From CADCTM01 sp049671305 (GTDB lineage: Bacteria > Cyanobacteriota > Cyanobacteriia > Cyanobacteriales > Coleofasciculaceae): a DNA stretch of 40,466 nt. The stretch lies in contig JBATUR010000092.1 of assembly GCA_049671305.1 (NCBI GenBank), positions 1 through 40,466 of the forward strand, written 5' to 3'. Positions 8,250-15,940 of this stretch are shown here, one piece after another. The position numbers and the translations under genes are program-made. How positions within the stretch are numbered: position 1 is the stretch's first letter; each line of letters opens with the position of its first letter. Below the pieces are notes generated by a model. The model was not told the DNA's origin, made no database searches, and saw only the letters and a program-made list of their open reading frames with translations.

Positions 8250-8289
8250 CCTAACAAGTGGATAAAACTAAAACTTGCCACTTGTTAGG
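8250..8289 (+). terminator. 12-bp perfect stem-loop behind the aminopeptidase gene
   Basis: CCTAACAAGTGG (8250-8261) and CCACTTGTTAGG (8278-8289) are perfectly complementary with a 16-base loop. The element starts 22 bases after the stop codon. No T-run follows, so it is not a textbook intrinsic terminator. It may be a 3' end stabiliser, a Rho-type boundary or the operator of the next gene. Confidence 0.5.
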
Positions 8290-8389
8290 AAATCGGCATA
8301 TTTGGCTGTAGTAATCTCTTAATCGGTGATTTCGATTTAGTCAATAGCTACCATTAAGTTTTTTGAAGATGAATCATTTGTTACAAAAC

Positions 8390-8419
8390 TTAGATAATTG
8401 TAGTAAAAGCTACTATAAT
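8390..8419 (+). promoter_or_regulatory. Candidate promoter of the ABC1 kinase gene
   Basis: A perfect -10 box TATAAT lies at 8414-8419. The -35 region upstream (TAGATA, 17 bases away) is a poor match. A short inverted repeat TAGTA/TACTA overlaps the -10. This would give a leader of about 50 bases before the GTG start. Confidence 0.4.
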
Positions 8420-8475
8420 TTAATAAAAAGAAAAAGTTAAACAATCTTTATAGTTAACAGAGGTAAATAATAAGC

Positions 8476-10182
8476 GTGAGTCAGGCTAAACTTGTTTCTC
8501 CCGAACCCCCGAGGCGGTATAGCGCCCAAGCGATCGCCCAATATTACCGTTTTCGCCCCTGGGCTGTAATTTGGCGTGCCTTATCGGTCGTTTGGTTATT
8601 TTCTAGCTTCGTCCTCAGTTTAAAGTGGGATGACTGGACAAATCAAGCCGAACAGAACAAGTTGAAACGCGCCACTCAACTTAGAAAAATCCTGACACGC
8701 CTAGGACCCACCTTTATTAAAGTTGGACAAGCACTTTCCACACGTCCAGACTTAATACGCAAAGACTTTTTAGAAGAACTAATTAAACTACAAGACCAAC
8801 TACCACCTTTTAATAATGCGATCGCTTACTCGATTATTGAAAGAGAACTCGGATGCACAATTCAACAAGCTTATCGCCAACTTTCTCCTAACCCAGTCGC
8901 CGCCGCCAGCTTAGGTCAAGTTTATCGCGGTTTCTTACATACTGGCGAAGAAGTAGCCGTAAAAGTACAGCGTCCCAACCTGTTACCAACTATACAACTA
9001 GACCTCTACTTAATGCGTTGGGCAGCAGGCTGGATTTCCCATTTTCTCCCCTTAAATTTAGGTCATGATTTAACCTTAATTGTCGATGAATTCGGCATCA
9101 AATTATTTGAGGAAATTGATTACTGTAACGAAGGCAAAAACGCCGAAAAATTTGCCGATAATTTTCGCGACGACCCAACAGTAAAAGTTCCGATTATTTA
9201 CTGGCACTATAGTACTGTTCGCGTCCTAACTTTAGAGTGGATTAATGGCATCAAACTAACCGATACAGCCAGTATTCGCGCCGCCGGACTTGACACCGAT
9301 AAATTGATCGAAATTGGTGTTGTTTCAGGCTTACGTCAGTTATTAGAACATGGTTTTTTCCACGCCGATCCTCATCCAGGAAACTTATTTGCCCTAGCTG
9401 ATGGACGCATGGCTTATATTGATTTTGGCATGATGGATCAGCTAGAACAATATACCAAAGAAACCATTGCTAGCTGCATAGTTTATTTAATTAATCAAGA
9501 CTATTCAGAACTGGCAAAAAACTTTGTCAAACTCGGTTTTTTAACTCCTGATACTGATATTAGACCGATTATTCCAGCATTAGAATCAGTACTCGGAAAA
9601 GCGATCGGTGAAAGTGTTGGCAACTTCAACTTTAAGACAATTACCGACCAATTTTCTGAGTTAATGTATGAATATCCGTTCCGAGTTCCAGCCAAGTTTG
9701 CTTTAATTATTCGTTCTTTGGTGACACAGGAAGGATTAGCGCTAACTTTAAATCCAAACTTTAAAATCGTTGAAGTTTCTTTTCCCTATGTAGCGCGACG
9801 TTTGTTGATGGGTGAATCTCCAGAAATGCGGCGTCATCTAATTGAAGTATTATTCAAAGATGGTCGGTTTCAGTGGCAGCGTTTGGAGAATATGATTGCG
9901 ATCGCACGTTCCGATCAAGGATTTGATTTACTCCCCACAGCTCAACTAGGTTTGCAATACCTGCTTTCCGACGAAGGCAAGTTTTTGGGTCGTCAGGTAC
10001 TATTAGCACTAACCGAAGATGACAGGTTGCATACTGAAGAAGTACAACGCTTGTGGAACTTGGTTAAAGATGACCTCAAACCAGGGCGTTTATTCAACGT
10101 GGCGTTAACGGCATTAAGCGAAATTTCCCCCGAAAGTGTTGCCGCAATTCTGCCTTTAGCAACCGCACTAAACGTCAAATAA
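8476..10182 (+). CDS. ABC1/UbiB-type atypical kinase (ABC1K)
   Basis: 568 residues, the usual size of cyanobacterial ABC1K proteins. The family-specific KxGQ extension is KVGQALSTRPDL (K82-Q85) and the alanine-rich nucleotide loop is VAAASLGQVYR (141-151), which replaces the glycine loop of ordinary kinases. The ATP lysine is K163 in VAVKVQRP. The catalytic loop reads HADPHPGNLFAL and the metal-binding motif is DFGMMD. Such proteins support ubiquinone, plastoquinone or tocopherol metabolism and sit at membranes. Near the N-terminus WRALSVVWLFSSFVLSL is hydrophobic and may attach it. The start is GTG (TAAGCGTG); MSQAKL follows and no better ATG is near. A hairpin terminator follows at 10207. 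Confidence 0.92.
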   Translation: MSQAKLVSPEPPRRYSAQAIAQYYRFRPWAVIWRALSVVWLFSSFVLSLKWDDWTNQAEQNKLKRATQLRKILTRLGPTFIKVGQALSTRPDLIRKDFLEELIKLQDQLPPFNNAIAYSIIERELGCTIQQAYRQLSPNPVAAASLGQVYRGFLHTGEEVAVKVQRPNLLPTIQLDLYLMRWAAGWISHFLPLNLGHDLTLIVDEFGIKLFEEIDYCNEGKNAEKFADNFRDDPTVKVPIIYWHYSTVRVLTLEWINGIKLTDTASIRAAGLDTDKLIEIGVVSGLRQLLEHGFFHADPHPGNLFALADGRMAYIDFGMMDQLEQYTKETIASCIVYLINQDYSELAKNFVKLGFLTPDTDIRPIIPALESVLGKAIGESVGNFNFKTITDQFSELMYEYPFRVPAKFALIIRSLVTQEGLALTLNPNFKIVEVSFPYVARRLLMGESPEMRRHLIEVLFKDGRFQWQRLENMIAIARSDQGFDLLPTAQLGLQYLLSDEGKFLGRQVLLALTEDDRLHTEEVQRLWNLVKDDLKPGRLFNVALTALSEISPESVAAILPLATALNVK

Positions 10183-10206
10183 GCTTTGAACCGCAGCCTT
10201 TTAGAT

Positions 10207-10232
10207 AACCCTTTCCCACCTAGGAGAGGGTT
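10207..10232 (+). terminator. Stem-loop terminator after the ABC1 kinase gene
   Basis: AACCCTTTCC (10207-10216) pairs with GGAGAGGGTT (10223-10232), ten pairs including one G-T, with a 6-base loop. It is followed by the T-containing stretch TAGTGTTT. It lies 24 bases beyond the stop codon. Confidence 0.6.
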
Positions 10233-10369
10233 TAGTGTTTAAGTAAAAGAAAATCTTGCCAACCACTAGCTTACAAAGGCAATACTTTTACCGTATTTGA
10301 GCAAACATTAATTATCAAGAAGACAGAGGGGAGCTAACTTATTTTTTTGTACGATAAGTTTAAGGAGCA

Positions 10370-10474
10370 ATGATAATTGCTCAAAAACACCAAGTCGGCA
10401 ATCTTGATGAGCGAGCTGACAATTCAATCAATACACTTGCTTACATTGAACCATGTCTGATCACAGTAAATTAA
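10370..10474 (+). CDS. Possible 34-residue leader ORF within a structured upstream region
   Basis: The 360-base gap before the histidine kinase holds no long gene. It does contain this ATG frame (opens MIIAQKHQVG, ends CLITVN) preceded by AAGGAG, only 2 bases from the ATG. The ribosome site and start codon lie in a 7-bp hairpin, GAGCAAT/ATTGCTC (10365-10371 with 10376-10382, loop GATA). Just upstream is a second perfect inverted repeat, AACTTAT/ATAAGTT (10336-10342 with 10354-10360). It could be a regulated small ORF, a structured RNA leader or chance; the composition gives no clear protein signal. The rest of the gap to 10592 shows nothing else I can support. Confidence 0.25.
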   Translation: MIIAQKHQVGNLDERADNSINTLAYIEPCLITVN

Positions 10475-10592
10475 CTTTTTTGAGAATGCCAACATTGACC
10501 AAGGCAAGTGGATAATGAGAATAAAACATAATTTATACACATTGGTATCTCATAGCGTCAATCATGCCTGACTCAAACACGAAAACTTAATA

Positions 10593-12608
10593 ATGATGAT
10601 CACGACTTCCGTGCTGGCAGATTTGCTGCAAGCTCAACCACAACTGCGTCCGCAAGTATATTTCAAATCTTCCTTAACTGCGCTTTCTCACGCTATGGAA
10701 GATCAAGTGCTTGCCGACTCAAATCAGTATTTGGTAATTGCTAGTTTCCAAAGAGAGCGATTTTATCGTCAGGAAGCACACCGTTATCGGCGTATTGCCG
10801 AACGGACTTCTCAAGTTTATGTACTAGCAGCACCGGAAACTGACTTTAAGGCTAGTTCAGAGTTTTACGAAACAGTTGCCTTTGAGCCAGCAGATGCCCT
10901 AGCTCTAGAGTGGCATTTAGTCGTGATTGGATATCAGTATGCCAATTGTTTGATTTGTCGAGAAAAATTTACCCCAGTAACAGATAGCATTGATACAGAG
11001 ATTGATCCTTCGCGCCGTTTTGAAGGAATTTGGACATTTGACCAAAACGTGAGCAAAATCGCGGCAGAATTACTTTTAGATCGTATTCAAGTTTATCGAC
11101 CGGAACTCTCAGACAAAATTGCCGCAGCCAAGTCTCAGTATTTAAGATCCGCTACTTTAGTTAATGGCTTCACTGAAGATACTCCTAACCCTGATCCTTT
11201 TGTGCAACGCTTAGTAACCTACTTGCAAGCAGGTCAATATAAGTTACTGAAAGCTTATCGCTCAATTTATGCCCAAGAACAAAAAGAGCGTTTGGTTAAC
11301 TCAATTACCACAGCAATTCGCCGCAGTCTGAATTCCGATGAGATTTTGGAAGTTGCAGTGCAAGAATTGGGGCAGGCACTTAGATCCTGCCGTTGTTTGA
11401 TTTATTGCTGCAAAAAAACTGACGCTTCGGCAACTATTACCCACGAATTTTTGGGAGCAGAAATTGCTTCTACAGTCGGGCAGAATTGGCTATTACAGGG
11501 CAATGCTTTGTTTCAAGAAGTTGTGCAGAACCAGGAAATGGTTTATGTCGAAAATACATCTGAAGATGCCCGAATTCATGGCGACGCCGAAAAACTTGCA
11601 GCAAGCGACTATCGCCTTTCCCAACCAATTAATTTGGCAGGAACATATCAAGGTAAAAAGCGCCAAGCAAACACACTAAAGCAGTTAGTAAAACAGTTTG
11701 CGATTCGTTCTTGGTTAATGATACCGATTTTCTACCAAGGGCAGTTGTTGGGAATGGTCGAGTTACATCACTGTGGTGCAACGCCCCATGAGTGGGAAGA
11801 CGACGAATTATCACTTGTAGATGCGATCGCAACCCAAGTCGGTTTTGCCCTGATTCAAGCCGCAGCCTATACTAATTTAGAAGACCTCAATCAACAGCTA
11901 GAAGCCCTTGACCGCACCCGTAGCAACCTAGTCGCCATTACAGGACACGAACTGCGTACCCCCCTCTCCACCATCCAAGTCTGCCTAGAAAGTCTGGCAA
12001 CTGAACCGGATATGCCCCCAGAGTTGCGCCAAATTATGCTCAACACTGCCCTGGGTGACGCCGAAAGAATGCGAAAACTAGTCCAAGACTTTCTCACCCT
12101 CTCCCGCTTAGAAGGTGGTCGCGTGCAATGGCATCCAGAAGCCTTGTCTCTGCAAGAATGCGTGGAACTTGCCCTAAGTCATGTCCGCGCCCGTCACAGC
12201 GAAGAGGAACGACCAATAATTACGACCCACGTCCCAGTTGATCTCCCCTTAGTCCGTGCTGATGGCGAATGGTTGGTAGAAACCTTGGCAAAGTTGTTGG
12301 ATAATGCTTGTAAATTTACTAGTCCGCAAGGAGAAATTATCATTGATACCCACAGTAACGGCGGCACCATGTTAAAGGTGACTGTAGCTGATACGGGTCG
12401 AGGTATTGAACCTAGTAGTTTAGAAACTGTTTTTGATCTGTTTTACCAAGAAGAAGGCGCACTACGACGCACTGCTGGCGGCACAGGATTGGGCTTGGCA
12501 ATTTGTCGTCAAATTGTCAAGGGTTGGGGTGGAGAAATTTGGGCAGATTCTGCCGGCAAAGACCAAGGTAGTCAGTTTCACTTCACTGTGCCAATTATCC
12601 GTTCTTGA
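10593..12608 (+). CDS. DICT-GAF sensor histidine kinase
   Basis: 671 residues and no membrane span, so a soluble sensor. Residues 1-190 match a DICT domain (YFKSSLTALSHAMEDQVLAD, LVIASFQRERFYRQEAHRYR, FEGIWTFD), a module found in cyanobacterial two-component and c-di-GMP proteins. Residues about 235-425 are a GAF domain. The HisKA dimerisation helix carries the phospho-acceptor H452 in ITGHELRTPLS. The ATPase domain has LLDNACKFT (N box), VADTGRGIEP (G1), FDLFYQ (F box) and GGTGLGLAI (G2). The GAF part is rich in cysteine (C266, C268, C272, C273, C394), so redox or metal sensing is possible but unproven. No response regulator is adjacent. ATG at 10593 or 10596. Confidence 0.9.
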   Translation: MMITTSVLADLLQAQPQLRPQVYFKSSLTALSHAMEDQVLADSNQYLVIASFQRERFYRQEAHRYRRIAERTSQVYVLAAPETDFKASSEFYETVAFEPADALALEWHLVVIGYQYANCLICREKFTPVTDSIDTEIDPSRRFEGIWTFDQNVSKIAAELLLDRIQVYRPELSDKIAAAKSQYLRSATLVNGFTEDTPNPDPFVQRLVTYLQAGQYKLLKAYRSIYAQEQKERLVNSITTAIRRSLNSDEILEVAVQELGQALRSCRCLIYCCKKTDASATITHEFLGAEIASTVGQNWLLQGNALFQEVVQNQEMVYVENTSEDARIHGDAEKLAASDYRLSQPINLAGTYQGKKRQANTLKQLVKQFAIRSWLMIPIFYQGQLLGMVELHHCGATPHEWEDDELSLVDAIATQVGFALIQAAAYTNLEDLNQQLEALDRTRSNLVAITGHELRTPLSTIQVCLESLATEPDMPPELRQIMLNTALGDAERMRKLVQDFLTLSRLEGGRVQWHPEALSLQECVELALSHVRARHSEEERPIITTHVPVDLPLVRADGEWLVETLAKLLDNACKFTSPQGEIIIDTHSNGGTMLKVTVADTGRGIEPSSLETVFDLFYQEEGALRRTAGGTGLGLAICRQIVKGWGGEIWADSAGKDQGSQFHFTVPIIRS

Positions 12609-12729
12609 CTAGACTAAGCCAGCCCGTGATCAAGGGCAAAGTTCTGCCGTGGATCAGCAGTTGGAGGCTTGCAAACAAAGAGAAGTTAGGGCTTTGATTT
12701 GTGGCAATAATGAAGCCTGATGGCACTAT

Positions 12730-13488
12730 TCAATCTATTTGATCTGGATCAATTCCTGCTGCTCTCAAACGTTCTGCCAGTCGTTCTGCGCGTTCTCGTT
12801 CTTGGTTTGCACGTTCTCTTTCTTGGTCTGCACGTTCTCTTTCTTGGTTTGCGCGTTCTTTTTCTTGGTCTGCGCGTTCTCTTTCTTGGTCTATCTGTTG
12901 CTCGGCTAGCTCAAGGCGTCGAGAAATATCTACATAATTTGTGAATAATTTACCATCAGGGCGGGTAAGTTGTAACTCATTCTCAGAGCGATTAAAACAG
13001 ATTCCTAATCGAGGACTTGTCCAATTTTCCATTGATTCGATCACATCTAAGCGATCGCTAATGCGTATCCAACCACTTAAATCATTTTTATCAGGATCAT
13101 ATAAATAATACTCTTCAACACCATAGCGGTCATATAATACCTGTTTCTTATTCATTTCCGTCAAGGTGTTGCCAGGAGAAAGAATTTCAAATACCACTTG
13201 TGGAGCAATATTTTCTTCCCTCCACTGCATATAAGAACCTCTGTCTCCTTTAGGTCTGCCAAAGATGACCATAACATCAGGAGCCTGACGAATCTTATTA
13301 TTGCCTTCAACTGGATACCAAAGCAAATCGCCAGCAACAAACACATTTGGATCATCAGCAAACAGCCATTCCAAATTGTAATAAATGACCATAATCCAGC
13401 GAAATTGCTTAGTATTATCTGCCATTGGCTTGCCGTCTGTTTCGGGATAAAGTACGTCTTGAGGAGCAAGAGATTGTAGTTGAGACAT
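12730..13488 (-). CDS. Uma2 family (DUF820) protein with a heptad-repeat coiled-coil tail
   Basis: About 252 residues. The first 190 form a Uma2 domain: LLWYPVEGNNKIRQAPDVMVIFGRPKGDR carries the active-site PD, and QVVFEILSPGNTLTEMNKKQVLYDRYGVEEYYLYDPD carries the E-x-S/K half. The C-terminus is different: EQQIDQERERADQEKERANQ begins a run of near-identical charged heptads that ends RLAERLRAAGIDPDQID. This should form a long charged coiled coil and dimerise the nuclease-like domain. An upstream TTG would add four residues (M-V-L-V), but the ATG at 13488 is the normal start. It is convergent with the histidine kinase and divergent from psaD. Confidence 0.85.
   Translation of the reverse strand: MSQLQSLAPQDVLYPETDGKPMADNTKQFRWIMVIYYNLEWLFADDPNVFVAGDLLWYPVEGNNKIRQAPDVMVIFGRPKGDRGSYMQWREENIAPQVVFEILSPGNTLTEMNKKQVLYDRYGVEEYYLYDPDKNDLSGWIRISDRLDVIESMENWTSPRLGICFNRSENELQLTRPDGKLFTNYVDISRRLELAEQQIDQERERADQEKERANQERERADQERERANQERERAERLAERLRAAGIDPDQID
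12787..12891 (-). repeat. 21-bp tandem repeat coding for charged heptads (about 5 copies)
   Basis: Five consecutive 21-base units encode (D/N)QER/KERA. They differ by one or a few bases each, which points to recent copy-number change by slippage or unequal recombination inside the Uma2 gene. The unit is an exact multiple of three, so gains and losses keep the frame. Confidence 0.8.
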
Positions 13489-13656
13489 GACTAAAACCAA
13501 AGAGTGGACATGAAGCTTAGTGTTAATGGTAAATTAAGTCCCTTGGCATCATACCCAGGATGCCTGTTGCACAATTGAGCAATTTTTTGGGAGATGCTGC
13601 CTGTATCCTCAACGTCCCCGCTTGTGGTGCAACACACACCCAAAACCTTGCCAACT

Positions 13657-13674
13657 GTTACAGTTCTTGACAGA
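13657..13674 (+). promoter_or_regulatory. HLR1-like (RpaB) site upstream of psaD
   Basis: GTTACAGTTCTTGACAGA resembles the two-half HLR1 pattern (K-TTACA-WW-NN-K-TTACA-WW), with a perfect first half and mismatches in the second. In cyanobacteria HLR1 sites bind the light-stress regulator RpaB and flank photosystem I promoters. It lies 67 bases before the psaD ATG. TTGACA at 13667-13672 could also serve as a -35 box, but no good -10 is placed behind it. Confidence 0.4.
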
Positions 13675-13740
13675 CTAGCTGATCTAGTACAACCTCGGTG
13701 ATAGCATTCCCTAAATGCCCTAAATAAGGTTGAAAAAACT

Positions 13741-14166
13741 ATGGCAGAAACTCTTACTGGACAAGCTCCCCTTTTTGGTGGTGGTACCGGCGGCTTGCTA
13801 ACCAAAGCTCAAGTCGAAGAAAAATACGCCATCACTTGGACAAGCCCCAAGGAGCAAGTATTTGAACTACCCACAGGTGGCGCTGCCGTCATGCGTGAAG
13901 GGGAAAATTTGCTTTACTTAGCACGTAAAGAATACTGCATCGCTTTAGGCGGTCAGCAACTTCGTGCCAAATTCAAAATCAACAACTACAAAATTTACCG
14001 CGTTTACCCTAGCGGTGAAATTCAATATCTGCATCCAGCAGATGGCGTTTTCCCCGAAAAGGTGAACGAAGGGCGTCCTTATGTCGGTAAAATTGACCGC
14101 AATATCGGCAGCAACCCAGAACCTCCTACCATCAAATTCAGCGGCAAAGCACCTTATGAGGTGTAA
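13741..14166 (+). CDS. psaD: Photosystem I reaction centre subunit II, PsaD
   Basis: 141 residues, the normal cyanobacterial length. It opens MAETLTGQAPLFGGGTGGLL and runs through EEKYAITWTSPKEQVFELPTGGAAVMR, LARKEYCIALGGQQLR, FKINNYKIYRVYPSGE and the C-terminal arm GSNPEPPTIKFSGKAPYEV. PsaD is the stromal extrinsic subunit that docks ferredoxin on PSI and secures PsaC; the basic patch around KFKINNYKIYR is part of that surface. It is soluble with no targeting signal, as expected. About 250 bases separate it from the divergent Uma2 gene, leaving room for a strong promoter, with an HLR1-like site at 13657. trpE follows in the same direction, a neighbour pair I also recall in Synechocystis. Confidence 0.98.
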   Translation: MAETLTGQAPLFGGGTGGLLTKAQVEEKYAITWTSPKEQVFELPTGGAAVMREGENLLYLARKEYCIALGGQQLRAKFKINNYKIYRVYPSGEIQYLHPADGVFPEKVNEGRPYVGKIDRNIGSNPEPPTIKFSGKAPYEV

Positions 14167-14290
14167 ATCTTAGGGTTTAGGGCTGATTTTTTAACCCACG
14201 AGCTCTCTCAATTTCCTTTGCAAAAAGGCTAAGAGTAGATTTTGCTCGTTGAAAAATCGGCACTATCTCAAGTAAATTTCTCTTAAAAAG

Positions 14291-14337
14291 CAGGGGTTTA
14301 GGGATAAGCAGCAAATGCTAAAACCTCCTATCCCCTG
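14291..14337 (+). promoter_or_regulatory. Hairpin with two exclusive pairings in the psaD-trpE spacer
   Basis: CAGGGG (14291-14296) can pair with CCCCTG (14332-14337), while GGGATA (14301-14306) can pair with TATCCC (14329-14334). The two share the CCC, so they exclude each other. GGTTT/AAACC can also pair inside. It lies 41 bases before the trpE ATG and could end psaD transcripts or control trpE. No Trp-rich leader peptide was found. Confidence 0.35.
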
Positions 14338-14377
14338 TTTCTCCTGTCGCTTATTGCCCTCATCACTCAGACAAAGG

Positions 14378-15898
14378 ATGATTTTTCCTGATTTCTCGAC
14401 ATTTTCAGCCCTGGCTCAACAGGGTAATTTTGTGCCTGTCTACCAGGAATGGGTTGCTGACTTAGAAACCCCTGTATCTGCCTGGTATAAGGTTTGTGCA
14501 GGTCAACCTTACAGCTTCCTTTTGGAATCAGTTGAGGGTGGAGAAAATCTGGGACGCTATAGTTTCCTCGGTTCCTCTCCTTTATGGGTGCTGGAGACGC
14601 AAGGAGAGCGCACAACTCAAACTTTTCGTGATGCCTCGACGACGGTTTTTGAGGGTGATCCTTTTGAGGTGCTAGCTAACTGCTTGAAACCTTATCAACC
14701 CGTAAAACTGCCCCAGCTACCGCCGGGAATTGGTGGATTGTTTGGGTTTTGGGGCTATGAATTGATTAAATGGATTGAGCCACGTGTGCCAATTTACCCA
14801 GCAACTGAGACAGATTTGCCCGATGGTATTTGGATGCAGGTGGATAATTTGCTGGTTTTTGATCAGGTAAAGCGCAAGATTTGGGCGATCGCTTATGCTG
14901 ATTTACGAGATGGGGCGAATTTAGAACAAGCTTATCAACAAGCGGGCGATCGCGTCCGTGCCTTAGTAGACAAGCTGCAACTGCCTCTATCTGGTAAAAA
15001 CACGGTATTAGAATGGACGCCGCCAGAAAGTGCTACGCAGCAGCTATCCTACACCAGCAACACGGAACCCTCTAAGTATTGCGCCAATGTCGAAAAAGCT
15101 AAAGAATATATCCGCGCTGGTGATATCTTTCAAGTTGTAATTTCTCAGCGTTTAGCAGCAGAATACAGCGGCGAACCTTTTGCACTATACCGCTCACTAC
15201 GCTTGATTAATCCTTCGCCTTATATGGCGTATTTTAACTTTCAAGATTGGCAAATCATCGGTTCTAGCCCAGAAGTAATGGTCAATGCCACAACTTGCAA
15301 AGATGGGGGACTGACGGCAACTCTGCGACCGATTGCTGGTACAAGAAAACGGGGAAAAACTGCTCAAGAAGATGATGCTTTAGCAGCAGAATTACTGCAA
15401 GACCCCAAAGAAATTGCCGAACACGTAATGTTAGTTGATCTTGGTCGTAATGACTTGGGACGTGCTTGTAAAAATGGTACGGTAACGGTTGATCAATTAA
15501 TGTTAGTTGAGCGTTACTCCCACGTGATGCATATTGTTAGTAATGTGGTCGGCAAACTTGATGATAGTAAAACTGCTTGGGATTTATTAAAAGCTTGTTT
15601 CCCAGCGGGGACAGTTAGTGGTGCGCCAAAAATTCGGGCAATGGAGATTATTCACGAGCTTGAACCAGAACGCCGGGGACCTTATTCTGGTGCTTATGGC
15701 TATTATGATTTTGAGGGGCAGCTTAATAGTGCGATCGCTATTCGGACTATGGTTGTGCGTCCTCAAGCGGGTTCTCATCTGGTAACTGTGCAAGCTGGTG
15801 CAGGTTTGGTTGCCGACTCTGAGCCAGAAAAAGAATATGAAGAAACTCTCAATAAGGCGAAAGGGTTATTAGAAGCGATTCGCTGTTTGCAAGGCTAG
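14378..15898 (+). CDS. trpE: Anthranilate synthase component I, TrpE
   Basis: 506 residues from the chosen start (ATG directly after AAAGG; the protein then opens MIFPDFSTFSALAQQGNFVP as in other cyanobacteria). An upstream in-frame ATG at 14315 would add 21 residues, but it falls inside a hairpin and was rejected. SFLLESVEGGENLGRYSFLG carries the LLES motif of the tryptophan feedback site. The chorismate-binding core shows PIAGTRKRGKTAQEDD, EIAEHVMLVDLGRNDLGRA, FPAGTVSGAPKIRAMEII and GPYSGAYGYYDFEG. It makes anthranilate from chorismate and ammonia or glutamine, the first step of tryptophan synthesis. The glutamine amidotransferase (TrpG) is not fused and is not in the window. Confidence 0.95.
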   Translation: MIFPDFSTFSALAQQGNFVPVYQEWVADLETPVSAWYKVCAGQPYSFLLESVEGGENLGRYSFLGSSPLWVLETQGERTTQTFRDASTTVFEGDPFEVLANCLKPYQPVKLPQLPPGIGGLFGFWGYELIKWIEPRVPIYPATETDLPDGIWMQVDNLLVFDQVKRKIWAIAYADLRDGANLEQAYQQAGDRVRALVDKLQLPLSGKNTVLEWTPPESATQQLSYTSNTEPSKYCANVEKAKEYIRAGDIFQVVISQRLAAEYSGEPFALYRSLRLINPSPYMAYFNFQDWQIIGSSPEVMVNATTCKDGGLTATLRPIAGTRKRGKTAQEDDALAAELLQDPKEIAEHVMLVDLGRNDLGRACKNGTVTVDQLMLVERYSHVMHIVSNVVGKLDDSKTAWDLLKACFPAGTVSGAPKIRAMEIIHELEPERRGPYSGAYGYYDFEGQLNSAIAIRTMVVRPQAGSHLVTVQAGAGLVADSEPEKEYEETLNKAKGLLEAIRCLQG

Positions 15899-15940
15899 AA
15901 AGTAGGAGAAAATAACTTTGGGTTATCGTTAATTACCAAA

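Noticed and set aside
12720..12944. Leucine/valine-rich plus-strand frame with a repeated pattern
   Set aside because: It is the complement of the heptad repeat in the Uma2 gene; the repetition is explained by that gene.
13501..13740. Minus-strand 104-codon frame across the psaD upstream region
   Set aside because: Its product has no recognisable feature, and the region is better explained as the psaD promoter and leader.
14315..14377. Longer trpE start at 14315
   Set aside because: The added 21 residues are not TrpE-like, fall in a hairpin, and the ATG at 14378 has its own AAAGG.
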